Source: Pseudonocardiales bacterium
Lineage (GTDB): Bacteria > Actinomycetota > Actinomycetes > Mycobacteriales > Jatrophihabitantaceae
NCBI GenBank assembly: GCA_030840415.1
Contig: JAVEEO010000135.1
Coordinates: forward strand, 1 to 5,940
Length of the DNA: 5,940 nucleotides
Direction: 5' to 3'
Shown: piece after piece, positions 1 through 5,713 of the stretch
Layout of the letters: the number at the start of each line of letters is the position of its first letter
Position numbering within the stretch: position 1 is the stretch's first letter
The notes under the pieces: generated by a model
Databases searched by the model: none
Told to the model about the DNA's origin: nothing
What the model saw: the letters and a program-made list of their open reading frames with translations, nothing else
Program-made: the position numbers and the translations under genes

Positions 1-69
1 TTCCAGCTCGAGGACATGTTGCGGTTGCTGGAGCGTCCGGGGCCAGATGCCGAGCAGCCGCCGGCCTAG
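1..69 (+). CDS. 3' end of an unidentified protein-coding gene
   Basis: Frame 1 reads 22 codons to a TAG stop at 67-69, and the window cuts off the start. Most third positions are G or C, as in the confirmed genes here, while the other + frames of this stretch read as less plausible protein. The visible tail is a short amphipathic segment (LEDMLRLLERPG) followed by a polar, proline-rich end (PDAEQPPA). That is too little to name a family. It lies 89 bp before the FUSC gene on the same strand. A small inverted repeat, CCCGA-GT-TCGGG at 93-104, lies just past the stop, but its stem is short and no T-run follows, so I do not call it a terminator. Confidence 0.55.
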   Translation, partial: FQLEDMLRLLERPGPDAEQPPA

Positions 70-123
70 CGGGTCACCGTAGGCCGATTTCACCCGAGTT
101 CGGGGCAGGCGGGCCGCAAGATT

Positions 124-152
124 TTCGCCGGCGGCCGGCTTCTGGCTACGGT
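124..152 (+). promoter_or_regulatory. Candidate leaderless promoter of the FUSC gene
   Basis: TACGGT at 147-152 fits the actinobacterial -10 pattern TAnnnT. Its expected transcription start, 6 to 7 nt downstream, falls on or next to the GTG at 159, and no Shine-Dalgarno-like sequence precedes that GTG. Together these suggest a leaderless mRNA, which is common in actinobacteria. The -35 position (about 124-129, TTCGCC) is a poor match. A palindrome, GCCGGC-G-GCCGGC at 127-139, overlaps it, but GCCGGC is frequent in this DNA and may mean nothing. This is inference from spacing and weak motifs. Confidence 0.3.
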
Positions 153-158
153 CGGTCG

Positions 159-2393
159 GTGTCCCGTTCCGATCCGCCGACCGCGGCAGCGCCGCGCGAG
201 GGGACCGGGGCGCCGGGCACGCCGGCCCGGGCCATCGCCGCATCGCTGCGGCAGTTCTATGCCGAGGCCACCCGGCTCGACCTGAGCCAATCCGACCCGG
301 TGGTCGCGGCCCGCAATGCCATCGGCCTGCTGGCCCCGCTGGTGCTCGCCGCGGCGCTGGGCAGCCCGGCGGTCGGCGTCGAGGCTGCCATCGGCGCGCT
401 GCAGACCGCCTTCGCCGACCGGCCGGGGCCCTACCGGCTACGGCTGGCCCGGATGCTGATCACCGCGCTGGCCGCCGGGGTGACGGCCGGGCTGGCCGCG
501 GGGTTGGGCAGCGTGCTGCCGGCCTTCGCGGTGCTGCTGGCGGTGTGTGCCTTCGGGGCCGGGCTGCTGCTGTCGGCCGGGCCCAGTGCCGCCCAGGTCG
601 GGGTCGCGGCGACCGCCTGCGCGCTGGTGCTCGGCCACCTGCCGCAGACCCCGCTGGGCGCACTGCACACCGGCCTGCTGGTCTTCGCCGGCGGCGCGCT
701 GCAGGCGGTGCTGGCCATCGCCGCCTGGCCGCTGGGACGGCACGGCCCCGAGCGCCGGGCGTTGGCCGCCCTCTACCGGCAGCTGGCCGGGCTGGCCGAG
801 CGGCCCATCGACGCCGCGACCAGTCCGCCGCTCGGCGATGCCATCGCCGAGGCCAGGGCGGTGCTCAGCGGCGCCGGGCACGACCACGGTCCGAGCGTGG
901 AGGCCTACCGGGTGCTGCTGGACGAGGCGGTCCGGGCCCGGCGCGACATCCTGGTGCTGTCGGCCTACGCCGACCGGCTGCGCCACGACGGGCTGGCCGA
1001 GGCCGAGGCGGCGGTCCGGGCCGAGCTGAGCACCGCGGGCTCGGTGCTGGCCGGCATCGCGGCGGGGCTGCAGGCCGGCGGCCCGATCGAGCCCGCGGCG
1101 CCGCTGCTGGCCGGCGCCGGCAGCGCCCGGTTGGCCGGATCGCTGACCGAGCGGGCGGCCGCGAGCCGGATCGCCACGCTGGCCGGCCAGCTGCGGGCGA
1201 TGGCGGACACCGCGCGCACCGGCGCCGGGGAGGGTCGGCTGGACGAGGACGCCGACCGGGCCGAGGTGCCGATCCGGCTGCGGGATCCGGTGCAGGTGGT
1301 CCGGGCCAACCTGCACCTGCACTCGCCGGCACTGCGGCACGCCACCAGGCTGGCGGTGCTGGTGCCGCTCACCGACCTGCTGAGCCGGGCAGCCGGCGTG
1401 GAGCGCGGGTACTGGGTGTCGCTGACCATCCTGGTGGTGCTGCGTCCGGACTTCGGCGCGACCTTCCAGCGCTCCTTCCTGCGGGTGGTCGGCACCCTGG
1501 TCGGCCTGCTGTTGACCAGCCTGGCGGTGCACTACCTGCTCGGCGACTGGCAGCCGGGCACCATCGTGCTGGTCGCGGTGCTGTTCTTCGGCGTGCGACT
1601 GGCCGGCCAGCTTAACTTCGCGCTGTCCTCGGTGTTCCTGGCCGGGCTGGTGGTGTTGCTGCTGTCGCTGGCCGGCTTCTCCGCGCACAGCACGGTCATC
1701 GACCGGTCGATCGACACCGTGATCGGCGGCGGCATCGCGCTGGCTGCCGCCCTGCTCTGGCCGAGCTGGGAACGCGGCCAGTTGCGGGCCCGGTTGGCCG
1801 ACCTGTTGCAGGCCTACCACGACTACCTGCAGATGATCCTGGATCCGCGGGCCGGCCCGGCGCAGCGCGCGGCGGTGCGCAGCCGGGCGCGGCTGGCCCG
1901 ATCGGGTGCCGAGGCGTCGCTGGACCGGGCCCGCGCCGAACCGGTCGACTCGCAGGGCCTGGTAGAACTCGGCAGCGCGGTGCTGGCGCACAGCCACCGG
2001 CTGGTGCACGCGCTGACCGCGCTGGACGCGACCGGCCGGGCGAGCCGGTGCTACGCGGCGGTCCCGGAGTTCGCCGTCCTGGTCGACACCGGGTTGCGGG
2101 CCCTCGCCGAGCTGGCCAGCGCGGTGCGGACCGGTGAGCGGCCGTCCCGGCCGGCGGGGTTGCGCGGGCTGCACGCCGAGCTGACCCGGGCGTTGGAACC
2201 GGCCGCGGGTGCCCCGCTGTCGTCGGAGCTGCCGTCGGAGCTGGCTGCCATCGTCGTGGAGGCGACCGACCGGCTGGTGGACAGCCTGAACTCACTCGCC
2301 GCCGTGCTGGCCGAACCGTCGCCGGCCGAACCGTCGCTGGCCGGGCCGTCACCCCGTCCGGCGGAACGCCCGCCGGACGCCTCACCCGCCTGA
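159..2393 (+). CDS. FUSC-family (YccS/AaeB-like) inner-membrane protein
   Basis: This 744-residue integral membrane protein has the two-block layout of the FUSC (fusaric acid resistance/aromatic acid exporter) superfamily. The N-terminal hydrophobic block covers roughly residues 50-192, and a long cytoplasmic helical region covers 193-390. A second block at about 396-535 matches FUSC_2, including the hallmark LRPDFGATFQRSFLRVVGT with Arg429, Pro430 and Gly433. A helical domain at 536-715 and a repetitive Ala/Pro/Ser tail follow. The first block holds a weaker copy of the hallmark (ADRPGPYRLRLARML, about 86-100), consistent with an internal duplication. The length fits YccS/YhfK-type proteins. 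Known members export aromatic acids or fusaric acid, but many have no known substrate, and none can be assigned here. The GTG at 159 is the first usable start in this frame; the next in-frame GTG (codon 48) is at the edge of the first membrane block. No membrane-fusion partner gene is visible. Confidence 0.9.
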   Translation: MSRSDPPTAAAPREGTGAPGTPARAIAASLRQFYAEATRLDLSQSDPVVAARNAIGLLAPLVLAAALGSPAVGVEAAIGALQTAFADRPGPYRLRLARMLITALAAGVTAGLAAGLGSVLPAFAVLLAVCAFGAGLLLSAGPSAAQVGVAATACALVLGHLPQTPLGALHTGLLVFAGGALQAVLAIAAWPLGRHGPERRALAALYRQLAGLAERPIDAATSPPLGDAIAEARAVLSGAGHDHGPSVEAYRVLLDEAVRARRDILVLSAYADRLRHDGLAEAEAAVRAELSTAGSVLAGIAAGLQAGGPIEPAAPLLAGAGSARLAGSLTERAAASRIATLAGQLRAMADTARTGAGEGRLDEDADRAEVPIRLRDPVQVVRANLHLHSPALRHATRLAVLVPLTDLLSRAAGVERGYWVSLTILVVLRPDFGATFQRSFLRVVGTLVGLLLTSLAVHYLLGDWQPGTIVLVAVLFFGVRLAGQLNFALSSVFLAGLVVLLLSLAGFSAHSTVIDRSIDTVIGGGIALAAALLWPSWERGQLRARLADLLQAYHDYLQMILDPRAGPAQRAAVRSRARLARSGAEASLDRARAEPVDSQGLVELGSAVLAHSHRLVHALTALDATGRASRCYAAVPEFAVLVDTGLRALAELASAVRTGERPSRPAGLRGLHAELTRALEPAAGAPLSSELPSELAAIVVEATDRLVDSLNSLAAVLAEPSPAEPSLAGPSPRPAERPPDASPA
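2310..2354 (+). repeat. 15-bp coding tandem repeat in the FUSC C-terminal tail
   Basis: Three in-frame 15-bp units (2310-2324, 2325-2339, 2340-2354) encode AEPSP, AEPSL and AGPSP at residues 718-732. The first two units differ at one base, and the third is diverged. The repeat lies outside the membrane and helical domains, in a low-complexity tail that is probably disordered. A related five-residue repeat occurs at the end of the MFS exporter at 4275-4319. Confidence 0.8.
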
Positions 2394-2440
2394 CGTCTCA
2401 GCCGCCTGACGCATCGACCGCCTGGCGCCTCGCCGTCTGG
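2377..2440 (+). repeat. 16-bp degenerate tandem repeat spanning the FUSC stop codon
   Basis: Four adjacent 16-bp units lie at 2377-2392, 2393-2408, 2409-2424 and 2425-2440. Unit 1 is ACGCCTCACCCGCCTG. By hand alignment it matches unit 2 at 14 of 16 positions, unit 3 at 13 and unit 4 at 10. The FUSC stop TGA (2391-2393) spans the junction of units 1 and 2. Because 16 is not a multiple of three, each unit shifts the reading frame, so the repeat does not extend the protein in a periodic way. Confidence 0.7.
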
Positions 2441-2443
2441 TCC

Positions 2444-2461
2444 TGGCCGAGCGGTCGGCTG
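2444..2461 (+). terminator. Weak hairpin between the FUSC and marR genes
   Basis: GCCGA (2446-2450) and TCGGC (2455-2459) are perfect complements around a GCGG loop, and G-U pairs could add two steps. The position, after the FUSC stop and before the predicted marR promoter, suits a terminator. The stem is short, though, and no T-run follows, so intrinsic termination is doubtful. Confidence 0.2.
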
Positions 2462-2468
2462 CCCGTCC

Positions 2469-2497
2469 GTACGGTCAGGTCAGGTCAGGTGTATGCT
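2469..2497 (+). promoter_or_regulatory. Predicted promoter of the marR-MFS operon
   Basis: TATGCT at 2492-2497 is a good actinobacterial -10 (TAnnnT) in a G+C-rich background. A 17-bp spacer puts the -35 at 2469-2474 (GTACGG), a poor match, so this promoter may depend on an activator or an extended -10, or be weak. The start of transcription would fall near 2503-2505, giving a leader of about 29 nt before the ATG at 2533. The spacer is filled by a GGTCA repeat, and the -10 overlaps the left arm of the operator palindrome. Confidence 0.5.
2473..2490 (+). repeat. GGTCA pentanucleotide tandem repeat
   Basis: GGTCAGGTCAGGTCAGGT is an uninterrupted 5-bp repeat of 3.6 units. It lies immediately before the predicted -10, so it occupies nearly the whole -35/-10 spacer of the marR promoter. 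Gain or loss of one unit would change the spacing by 5 bp, half a helical turn. Confidence 0.75.
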
Positions 2498-2511
2498 TGC
2501 CGATAGGCAAG
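2496..2511 (+). promoter_or_regulatory. Probable MarR operator (perfect inverted repeat)
   Basis: CTTGCC-GATA-GGCAAG is a perfect 6-4-6 inverted repeat, the size and symmetry expected for a dimeric MarR-family regulator. It overlaps the last two bases of the predicted -10 and covers the expected transcription start, so a bound dimer would block RNA polymerase. It ends 21 bp before the marR ATG. Autoregulation through such a site is the usual MarR arrangement; that this particular protein binds here is inference. Confidence 0.6.
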
Positions 2512-2519
2512 TAACTAGT

Positions 2520-2523
2520 GAGG
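2520..2523 (+). promoter_or_regulatory. Ribosome binding site deciding the marR start
   Basis: GAGG lies 9 nt before the ATG at 2533. The alternative in-frame GTG at 2518 has no comparable site at that distance and would start only about 14 nt after the predicted transcription start. The ATG is therefore preferred. Confidence 0.5.
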
Positions 2524-2532
2524 CGGCAGGAC

Positions 2533-3024
2533 ATGCAACAAGCGCCCGAGCGCACCGCGAGCTTCGCCGGCGAGGACGTGGACCGGCTGCGGATCGCGCT
2601 GGGACGGATCGCCCGGCAGGTGGACCGGCAGGTCTCCGGCGACGGGATGACCCGCACCCAGCTGTCGGTGCTGGCCACCACCGCCCGGCTAGGCCCGCTC
2701 GGCCTGGGCGAACTGGCCGACATCGAAGGGCTGAACCCCACCATGCTGTCGCGGGTGGTCGGCAAGCTCGAAGCGTCCGGACTGGTGTCGCGGGCGGCCG
2801 CCGAGGCCGACCGGCGAGCCGTCCGGGTGCAGACCACTGCGGCCGGCCGGGCGTTGCAGCAGCGGCTGCGCCGTCAGCGCAGCCAGCTGTTCGCGGCCCG
2901 GCTGGCAGGCCTGCCGGCCGAGCAGGCCGAGCGGTTGCGGGACGCGCTGCCGGCTCTGGAGACACTGGCCGAACACCTCACCCGGCCGCAGCCGGCCACC
3001 CAGCCGGCCAAGGCCGGCCGGTGA
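2533..3024 (+). CDS. MarR-family transcriptional regulator
   Basis: This cytoplasmic DNA-binding protein of 163 residues is within the usual MarR size. Residues about 10-36 form the N-terminal dimerisation helix. A winged helix-turn-helix follows at about 39-105: GLGELADIEGLNPTMLSRVV (57-76) covers the first helix of the motif and most of the recognition helix. The wing carries the family signature D93-R94-R95 followed by AVRVQTTAAG. Residues 106-150 form the C-terminal dimerisation helices, and a short polar tail ends the protein. Its stop overlaps the start of the MFS gene (GTGA at 3021-3024), which implies one mRNA and coupled translation. MarR regulators paired with exporters normally repress them until a phenolic, antibiotic or other ligand binds; the ligand here is unknown. 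A GTG start at 2518 would add five residues. Confidence 0.93.
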   Translation: MQQAPERTASFAGEDVDRLRIALGRIARQVDRQVSGDGMTRTQLSVLATTARLGPLGLGELADIEGLNPTMLSRVVGKLEASGLVSRAAAEADRRAVRVQTTAAGRALQQRLRRQRSQLFAARLAGLPAEQAERLRDALPALETLAEHLTRPQPATQPAKAGR

Positions 3025-4445
3025 CGACGATCGCCGGAGCGAGCCGGCAGACCTTCGCCGCACTGGCCAATCCGAACTTCCGCCGGTACTTCACCGGCCA
3101 GGCCGTCTCCCTGGTCGGCACCTGGATGCAGACCGTCGCGCAGTCCTGGCTGGTGTTGCAGCTGACCGGCTCGGGCACCGCGCTCGGCCTGGTGATCGCG
3201 CTGCAGACGTTGCCGGTGCTGCTGCTGGGCCCGTACGGCGGGGTGGTCGCCGACCGGGTCGACAAGCGCCGGTTGATGATCGCGCTGCAGACCATGATGG
3301 GCCTGCTGGCCCTGGTGCTGGGCCTGCTCACCGTCACCGGCCTGGTGCGGCTGTGGCAGGTCTACCTGCTGGCGGTGCTGCTCGGGCTGAACAACTGCTT
3401 CGAGAATCCGGCCCGGCAGGCTTTCGTGCTGGAGATGGTGGGGCCCGCCGATCTGCGCAACGCGGTCAGCCTGAACTCGGTGCTGGTCAACGCGGCCCGC
3501 GCGGTCGGTCCGGCGGTGGCCGGGCTGATCATCGCCACCGGCGGCCTCGGCGTCTGCTTCCTGCTCAACGCCGTGAGCTTCGTCGCGGTGGTGGCCTCGC
3601 TGGCCCTGCTGGACACCTCCGCATTGCACGCGGCACCGCCGGCCAGCCGCAGTCCGGGCCAGCTGCGGGAGGGACTGCGCTACGTCCGGCGGACCCCGGA
3701 GCTGGCCGTTCCACTGGCGATGATGGGGCTGATCGGCTGCCTGGCCTACGAGTTCTCGGTCGTGCTGCCGATCGTCGCCAAGCAGACCTTCGGCGGCGGC
3801 GCCCAGGTGTACGGCTTCATGACCGCGGCGATGGGTGTGGGCGCGGTGGTCGGCGGCCTCTGGGTCGCCGCGCGCGGCCGGGTCGGCATCCGGGCGCTGG
3901 TCAACTCCGCGGCGGTGTTCGGTGTGGTGATCGCCGCGGCCGCCGCCGCCCCGACCCTGCCCCTGGAACTGCTGGCGCTGACCCTGGTGGGCGCAGCCAG
4001 CGTCGGCTTCCTGGCGAAGGGGAATTCCAGCCTGCAACTGGCCTCCTCACCCACCATGCGCGGCCGGGTGATGGCGCTGTGGGCGGTGGCCTTCCTCGGT
4101 TCCACGCCGATCGGCGGCCCGATCGCCGGTGTGGTCAGCGAGCAGTTCGGTGGCCGGGCGGGGCTGGCGCTCGGCGCGGCGGCCTGCCTGGTGGCGGCCG
4201 GCCTCGGCGGCCTGGTGCTGCGCCGGCTCAACCTAGCCGAGACCGCAACCGCCGAGTTGCCGGTGCGGCCCGAGGCAGAGCCGTCCGGGGCAGGGCCGTC
4301 CAAGGCGGTGCCGTTCGAGGCGGATCAGCTCGGCGGCGTCTCCAGTTCGCCACAGCGCCCGCGTGAGCCGGGCAAGCGCCCCGGGCCGGTGCGACCGGAG
4401 GCCACGCTGGTCACCGAGGAGGTTCAGCAGCCCGGTGCGGCCTGA
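3021..4445 (+). CDS. MFS exporter, MFS_3/EntS-like
   Basis: This 474-residue major facilitator is of the MFS_3 (enterobactin exporter-like) group, which includes siderophore and drug efflux proteins. It opens with NPNFRRYFTGQAVSLVGTWM (17-36), typical of that group. The loop motif GGVVADRVDKRRLM (73-86) follows, with NPARQAFVLEMV (129-140) after it. The second half contains TMRGRVMALWAVAFLGSTPI (345-364), another family hallmark. About 12 membrane segments end near residue 401. A polar tail of about 73 residues with a five-residue repeat extends past the usual end and overlaps the convergent Nudix gene by 35 bp. The GTG at 3021 is chosen because it overlaps the marR stop and precedes the first conserved residues; reading further upstream in this frame only gives an antisense-like arginine-rich translation of the marR region. 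The substrate is unknown; export of a MarR-inducing compound is the likely role. Confidence 0.92.
   Translation: MTTIAGASRQTFAALANPNFRRYFTGQAVSLVGTWMQTVAQSWLVLQLTGSGTALGLVIALQTLPVLLLGPYGGVVADRVDKRRLMIALQTMMGLLALVLGLLTVTGLVRLWQVYLLAVLLGLNNCFENPARQAFVLEMVGPADLRNAVSLNSVLVNAARAVGPAVAGLIIATGGLGVCFLLNAVSFVAVVASLALLDTSALHAAPPASRSPGQLREGLRYVRRTPELAVPLAMMGLIGCLAYEFSVVLPIVAKQTFGGGAQVYGFMTAAMGVGAVVGGLWVAARGRVGIRALVNSAAVFGVVIAAAAAAPTLPLELLALTLVGAASVGFLAKGNSSLQLASSPTMRGRVMALWAVAFLGSTPIGGPIAGVVSEQFGGRAGLALGAAACLVAAGLGGLVLRRLNLAETATAELPVRPEAEPSGAGPSKAVPFEADQLGGVSSSPQRPREPGKRPGPVRPEATLVTEEVQQPGAA
4275..4319 (+). repeat. 15-bp coding tandem repeat in the MFS tail
   Basis: Three in-frame 15-bp units (4275-4289, 4290-4304, 4305-4319) encode AEPSG, AGPSK and AVPFE at residues 419-433. 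The copies are diverged but keep the Ala-x-Pro spacing and a CCGTC/CCGTT core. They sit in the polar tail after the last membrane segment. Confidence 0.65.
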
Positions 4446-4899
4446 GCAGGTGGTCGGCCAACCGGTCCAGGAACTGCCGCTGGCTGGCGATCAGCCGGTC
4501 CCCAGCCTGTTCGGAGGTGCACCATTCCACCCGGTCGAGCTCGGGAAACCGCTGGATCCGCCCGGAACCGCGCGGCCATTCCAGCTCGAAGGTGCCCAGC
4601 ACCACCCGGTCCAGGTCCAGGTCGGCCTCCGCGGCCCACGCGGTGACCTGCTTGCCGCCGCTCTGGGTCACGGTGCCCAGCTCGATGAGCTCGGCGTCGG
4701 GCACCGGCAGCCCCAGTTCCTCGGCGAACTCGCGCCGGGCGGCCCGCAGCGGGGTCTCGTCCGGGCCGTACTCCCCTTTGGGGATCGACCAGGCGGCGCT
4801 GTCCCGCCGGCTCCACAGCGGGCCACCGAGGTGACCGATCAGCACCTGCAGCTCCGGCTGCCGGCGGAACAGCAGGATTCCGGCGCTGCGCTTGGCCAT
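4411..4899 (-). CDS. Nudix hydrolase (predicted NTP pyrophosphohydrolase, COG4119-like)
   Basis: This 162-residue soluble enzyme has a complete Nudix box at residues 42-64, matching GX5EX7REUXEEXGU exactly: Gly42, Glu48, Arg56-Glu57, Glu60-Glu61, Gly63. The two paired glutamates normally bind the catalytic divalent metal. The N-terminal strand (KRSAGILLFRR), GGPLWSRRDSAAWSIPKGE just before the box, and a C-terminal LDRVEW segment resemble the COG4119 group of small Nudix proteins. Nudix enzymes hydrolyse a nucleoside diphosphate linked to another moiety; the substrate cannot be read from the sequence. The ATG at 4899 is preferred: it has GAGA 8 nt upstream and matches where related proteins begin. 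A GTG at 4941 would add 14 unconserved residues. The gene's 3' end overlaps the MFS gene, and its 5' end is divergent from the TauE/SafE gene. Housecleaning is a likely role; a link to the transporters is not shown. Confidence 0.92.
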   Translation of the reverse strand: MAKRSAGILLFRRQPELQVLIGHLGGPLWSRRDSAAWSIPKGEYGPDETPLRAARREFAEELGLPVPDAELIELGTVTQSGGKQVTAWAAEADLDLDRVVLGTFELEWPRGSGRIQRFPELDRVEWCTSEQAGDRLIASQRQFLDRLADHLLRPHRAAEPPR

Positions 4900-4941
4900 G
4901 CCGGGATTCTCGCAGGCCGGATCGGGCTGGCTCTCCAGCAC

Positions 4942-4948
4942 AGGCGGG
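4942..4948 (+). promoter_or_regulatory. Ribosome binding site deciding the TauE/SafE start
   Basis: AGGCGGG lies 6 nt before the ATG at 4955. It supports that codon over the in-frame TTG at 4892, which would sit inside the divergent Nudix gene. The 55-bp gap between the two divergent starts (4900-4954) contains no TA dinucleotide on either strand, so no TAnnnT -10 can be found there. Confidence 0.5.
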
Positions 4949-4954
4949 CCGGCG

Positions 4955-5698
4955 ATGTCCGGGCTTGAGTTCGTGCTGCTGATGCTGGCCGGCCTCGCCG
5001 CCGGACTGGCCGGCGGGGTGGCCGGCCTCGCCTCGGTGATCAGCTACCCGGCGCTGCTGGCCGTCGGGTTGCCGCCGGTGGCCGCCAACGTCACCAACAC
5101 CGTCGCGCTGGTCTTCAGCGGGCTGGGCTCGGCGCTGGGTGCCCGTCCCGAACTGCGCGGCCAGGGCCGGCGGATGCGCACCCTGGGCCTGGCCGGCACG
5201 CTCGGCGGCGCGGCCGGCGCGGCGCTGCTGCTGGTCACCCCGGCCGACGCCTTCGAACGGGCGGTGCCGGTGCTGATCGGGCTGGCCTCGCTGGCGGTGC
5301 TGATCCCGCGGCCGGGTGTGCAGAGCCAGCACACCGGCTCGGACGCGCGCTGGGTTGTGGGAGGGGTGTTCGCGGTGTCGGTGTACGGCGGCTACTTCGG
5401 AGCCGCGGCCGGGGTGCTGATGCTCGCGCTGCTGCTGCGGGCCACCGCGGAATCGCTGCCGCACAGCAACGCGATCAAGAACGCGGTGCTGGCCCTGGCC
5501 AACGGGATCGCGGCGCTGGGCTTCATCTGGTTCTCCGACGTCCGGTGGCTGGCGGTGCTGCCGCTGGCGATCGGCTTCTTCGCCGGCGGCTGGCTCGGCC
5601 CGCCGCTGGTCCGCAGGCTGCCGGCCCGGCCACTGCGGCTGGCGATCGCACTGGCCGGCCTGCTGGTGGCGACCAGGCTGGCGCTGCGGGCGTACTGA
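4955..5698 (+). CDS. TauE/SafE-family (sulfite exporter-like) permease
   Basis: This 247-residue, highly hydrophobic protein has the two-fold layout of the TauE/SafE family (PF01925), at that family's usual length and with about eight membrane segments. The first half opens with a glycine-rich helix, then ISYPALLAVGLPPVAANVTN (29-48), the conserved Pro/Ala-x-Asn turn. The second half repeats the pattern with YGGYFGAAAGVLML (144-157) and a later NAIKNAVLALANG (172-184). Characterised members move sulfite, sulfoacetate, taurine-derived or other small organosulfur anions, but most actinobacterial copies are uncharacterised. There is no sulfur-metabolism gene beside this one to suggest a substrate. 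The Nudix gene is divergent from it, and the downstream transporter gene converges on it with only 15 bp between the stops. Confidence 0.9.
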   Translation: MSGLEFVLLMLAGLAAGLAGGVAGLASVISYPALLAVGLPPVAANVTNTVALVFSGLGSALGARPELRGQGRRMRTLGLAGTLGGAAGAALLLVTPADAFERAVPVLIGLASLAVLIPRPGVQSQHTGSDARWVVGGVFAVSVYGGYFGAAAGVLMLALLLRATAESLPHSNAIKNAVLALANGIAALGFIWFSDVRWLAVLPLAIGFFAGGWLGPPLVRRLPARPLRLAIALAGLLVATRLALRAY

Positions 5699-5713
5699 CC
5701 GCCCGGCGGATGC

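Noticed and set aside
127..139. GCCGGC-G-GCCGGC palindrome as an operator for the FUSC gene
   Set aside because: GCCGGC is self-complementary and occurs many times in this G+C-rich DNA, so the symmetry is weak evidence for a regulatory site.
545..1615. 356-codon + strand open frame in another phase inside the FUSC gene
   Set aside because: It has an Arg/Gly/Ala-rich composition and no domain, and lies wholly inside a gene with strong family features.
438..2174. 578-codon open frame on the - strand, antisense to the FUSC gene
   Set aside because: Its translation is Arg/Gln/Gly/Pro-rich with no recognisable domain, as expected from reading G+C-biased codons backwards. The + strand gene has clear membrane blocks and the FUSC hallmark.
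2493..3020. Upstream extension of the MFS frame to an ATG inside the operator (fusion protein of about 650 residues)
   Set aside because: The extra 176 residues are an out-of-phase reading of marR with shadow composition. The GTG at 3021, overlapping the marR stop, fits the family start.
2874..4037. 387-codon open frame on the - strand, antisense to the marR and MFS genes
   Set aside because: It has a low-complexity Gln/His/Arg-rich translation and spans two well-supported + strand genes; it is a codon-bias shadow.
4363..4968. 201-codon + strand open frame antisense to the Nudix gene
   Set aside because: The opposite strand carries an exact Nudix box and a full-length domain, while this frame has no recognisable features.
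4424..5464. 346-codon - strand open frame across the Nudix and TauE/SafE genes
   Set aside because: It is out of phase with the Nudix box and antisense to a clear permease; its composition is that of a shadow frame.
5699..5713. Possible bidirectional terminator between the TauE/SafE and CynX-like genes
   Set aside because: The only inverted repeat (CCGC-CCG-GCGG, 5699-5709) has a 4-bp stem and no T-run on either side.
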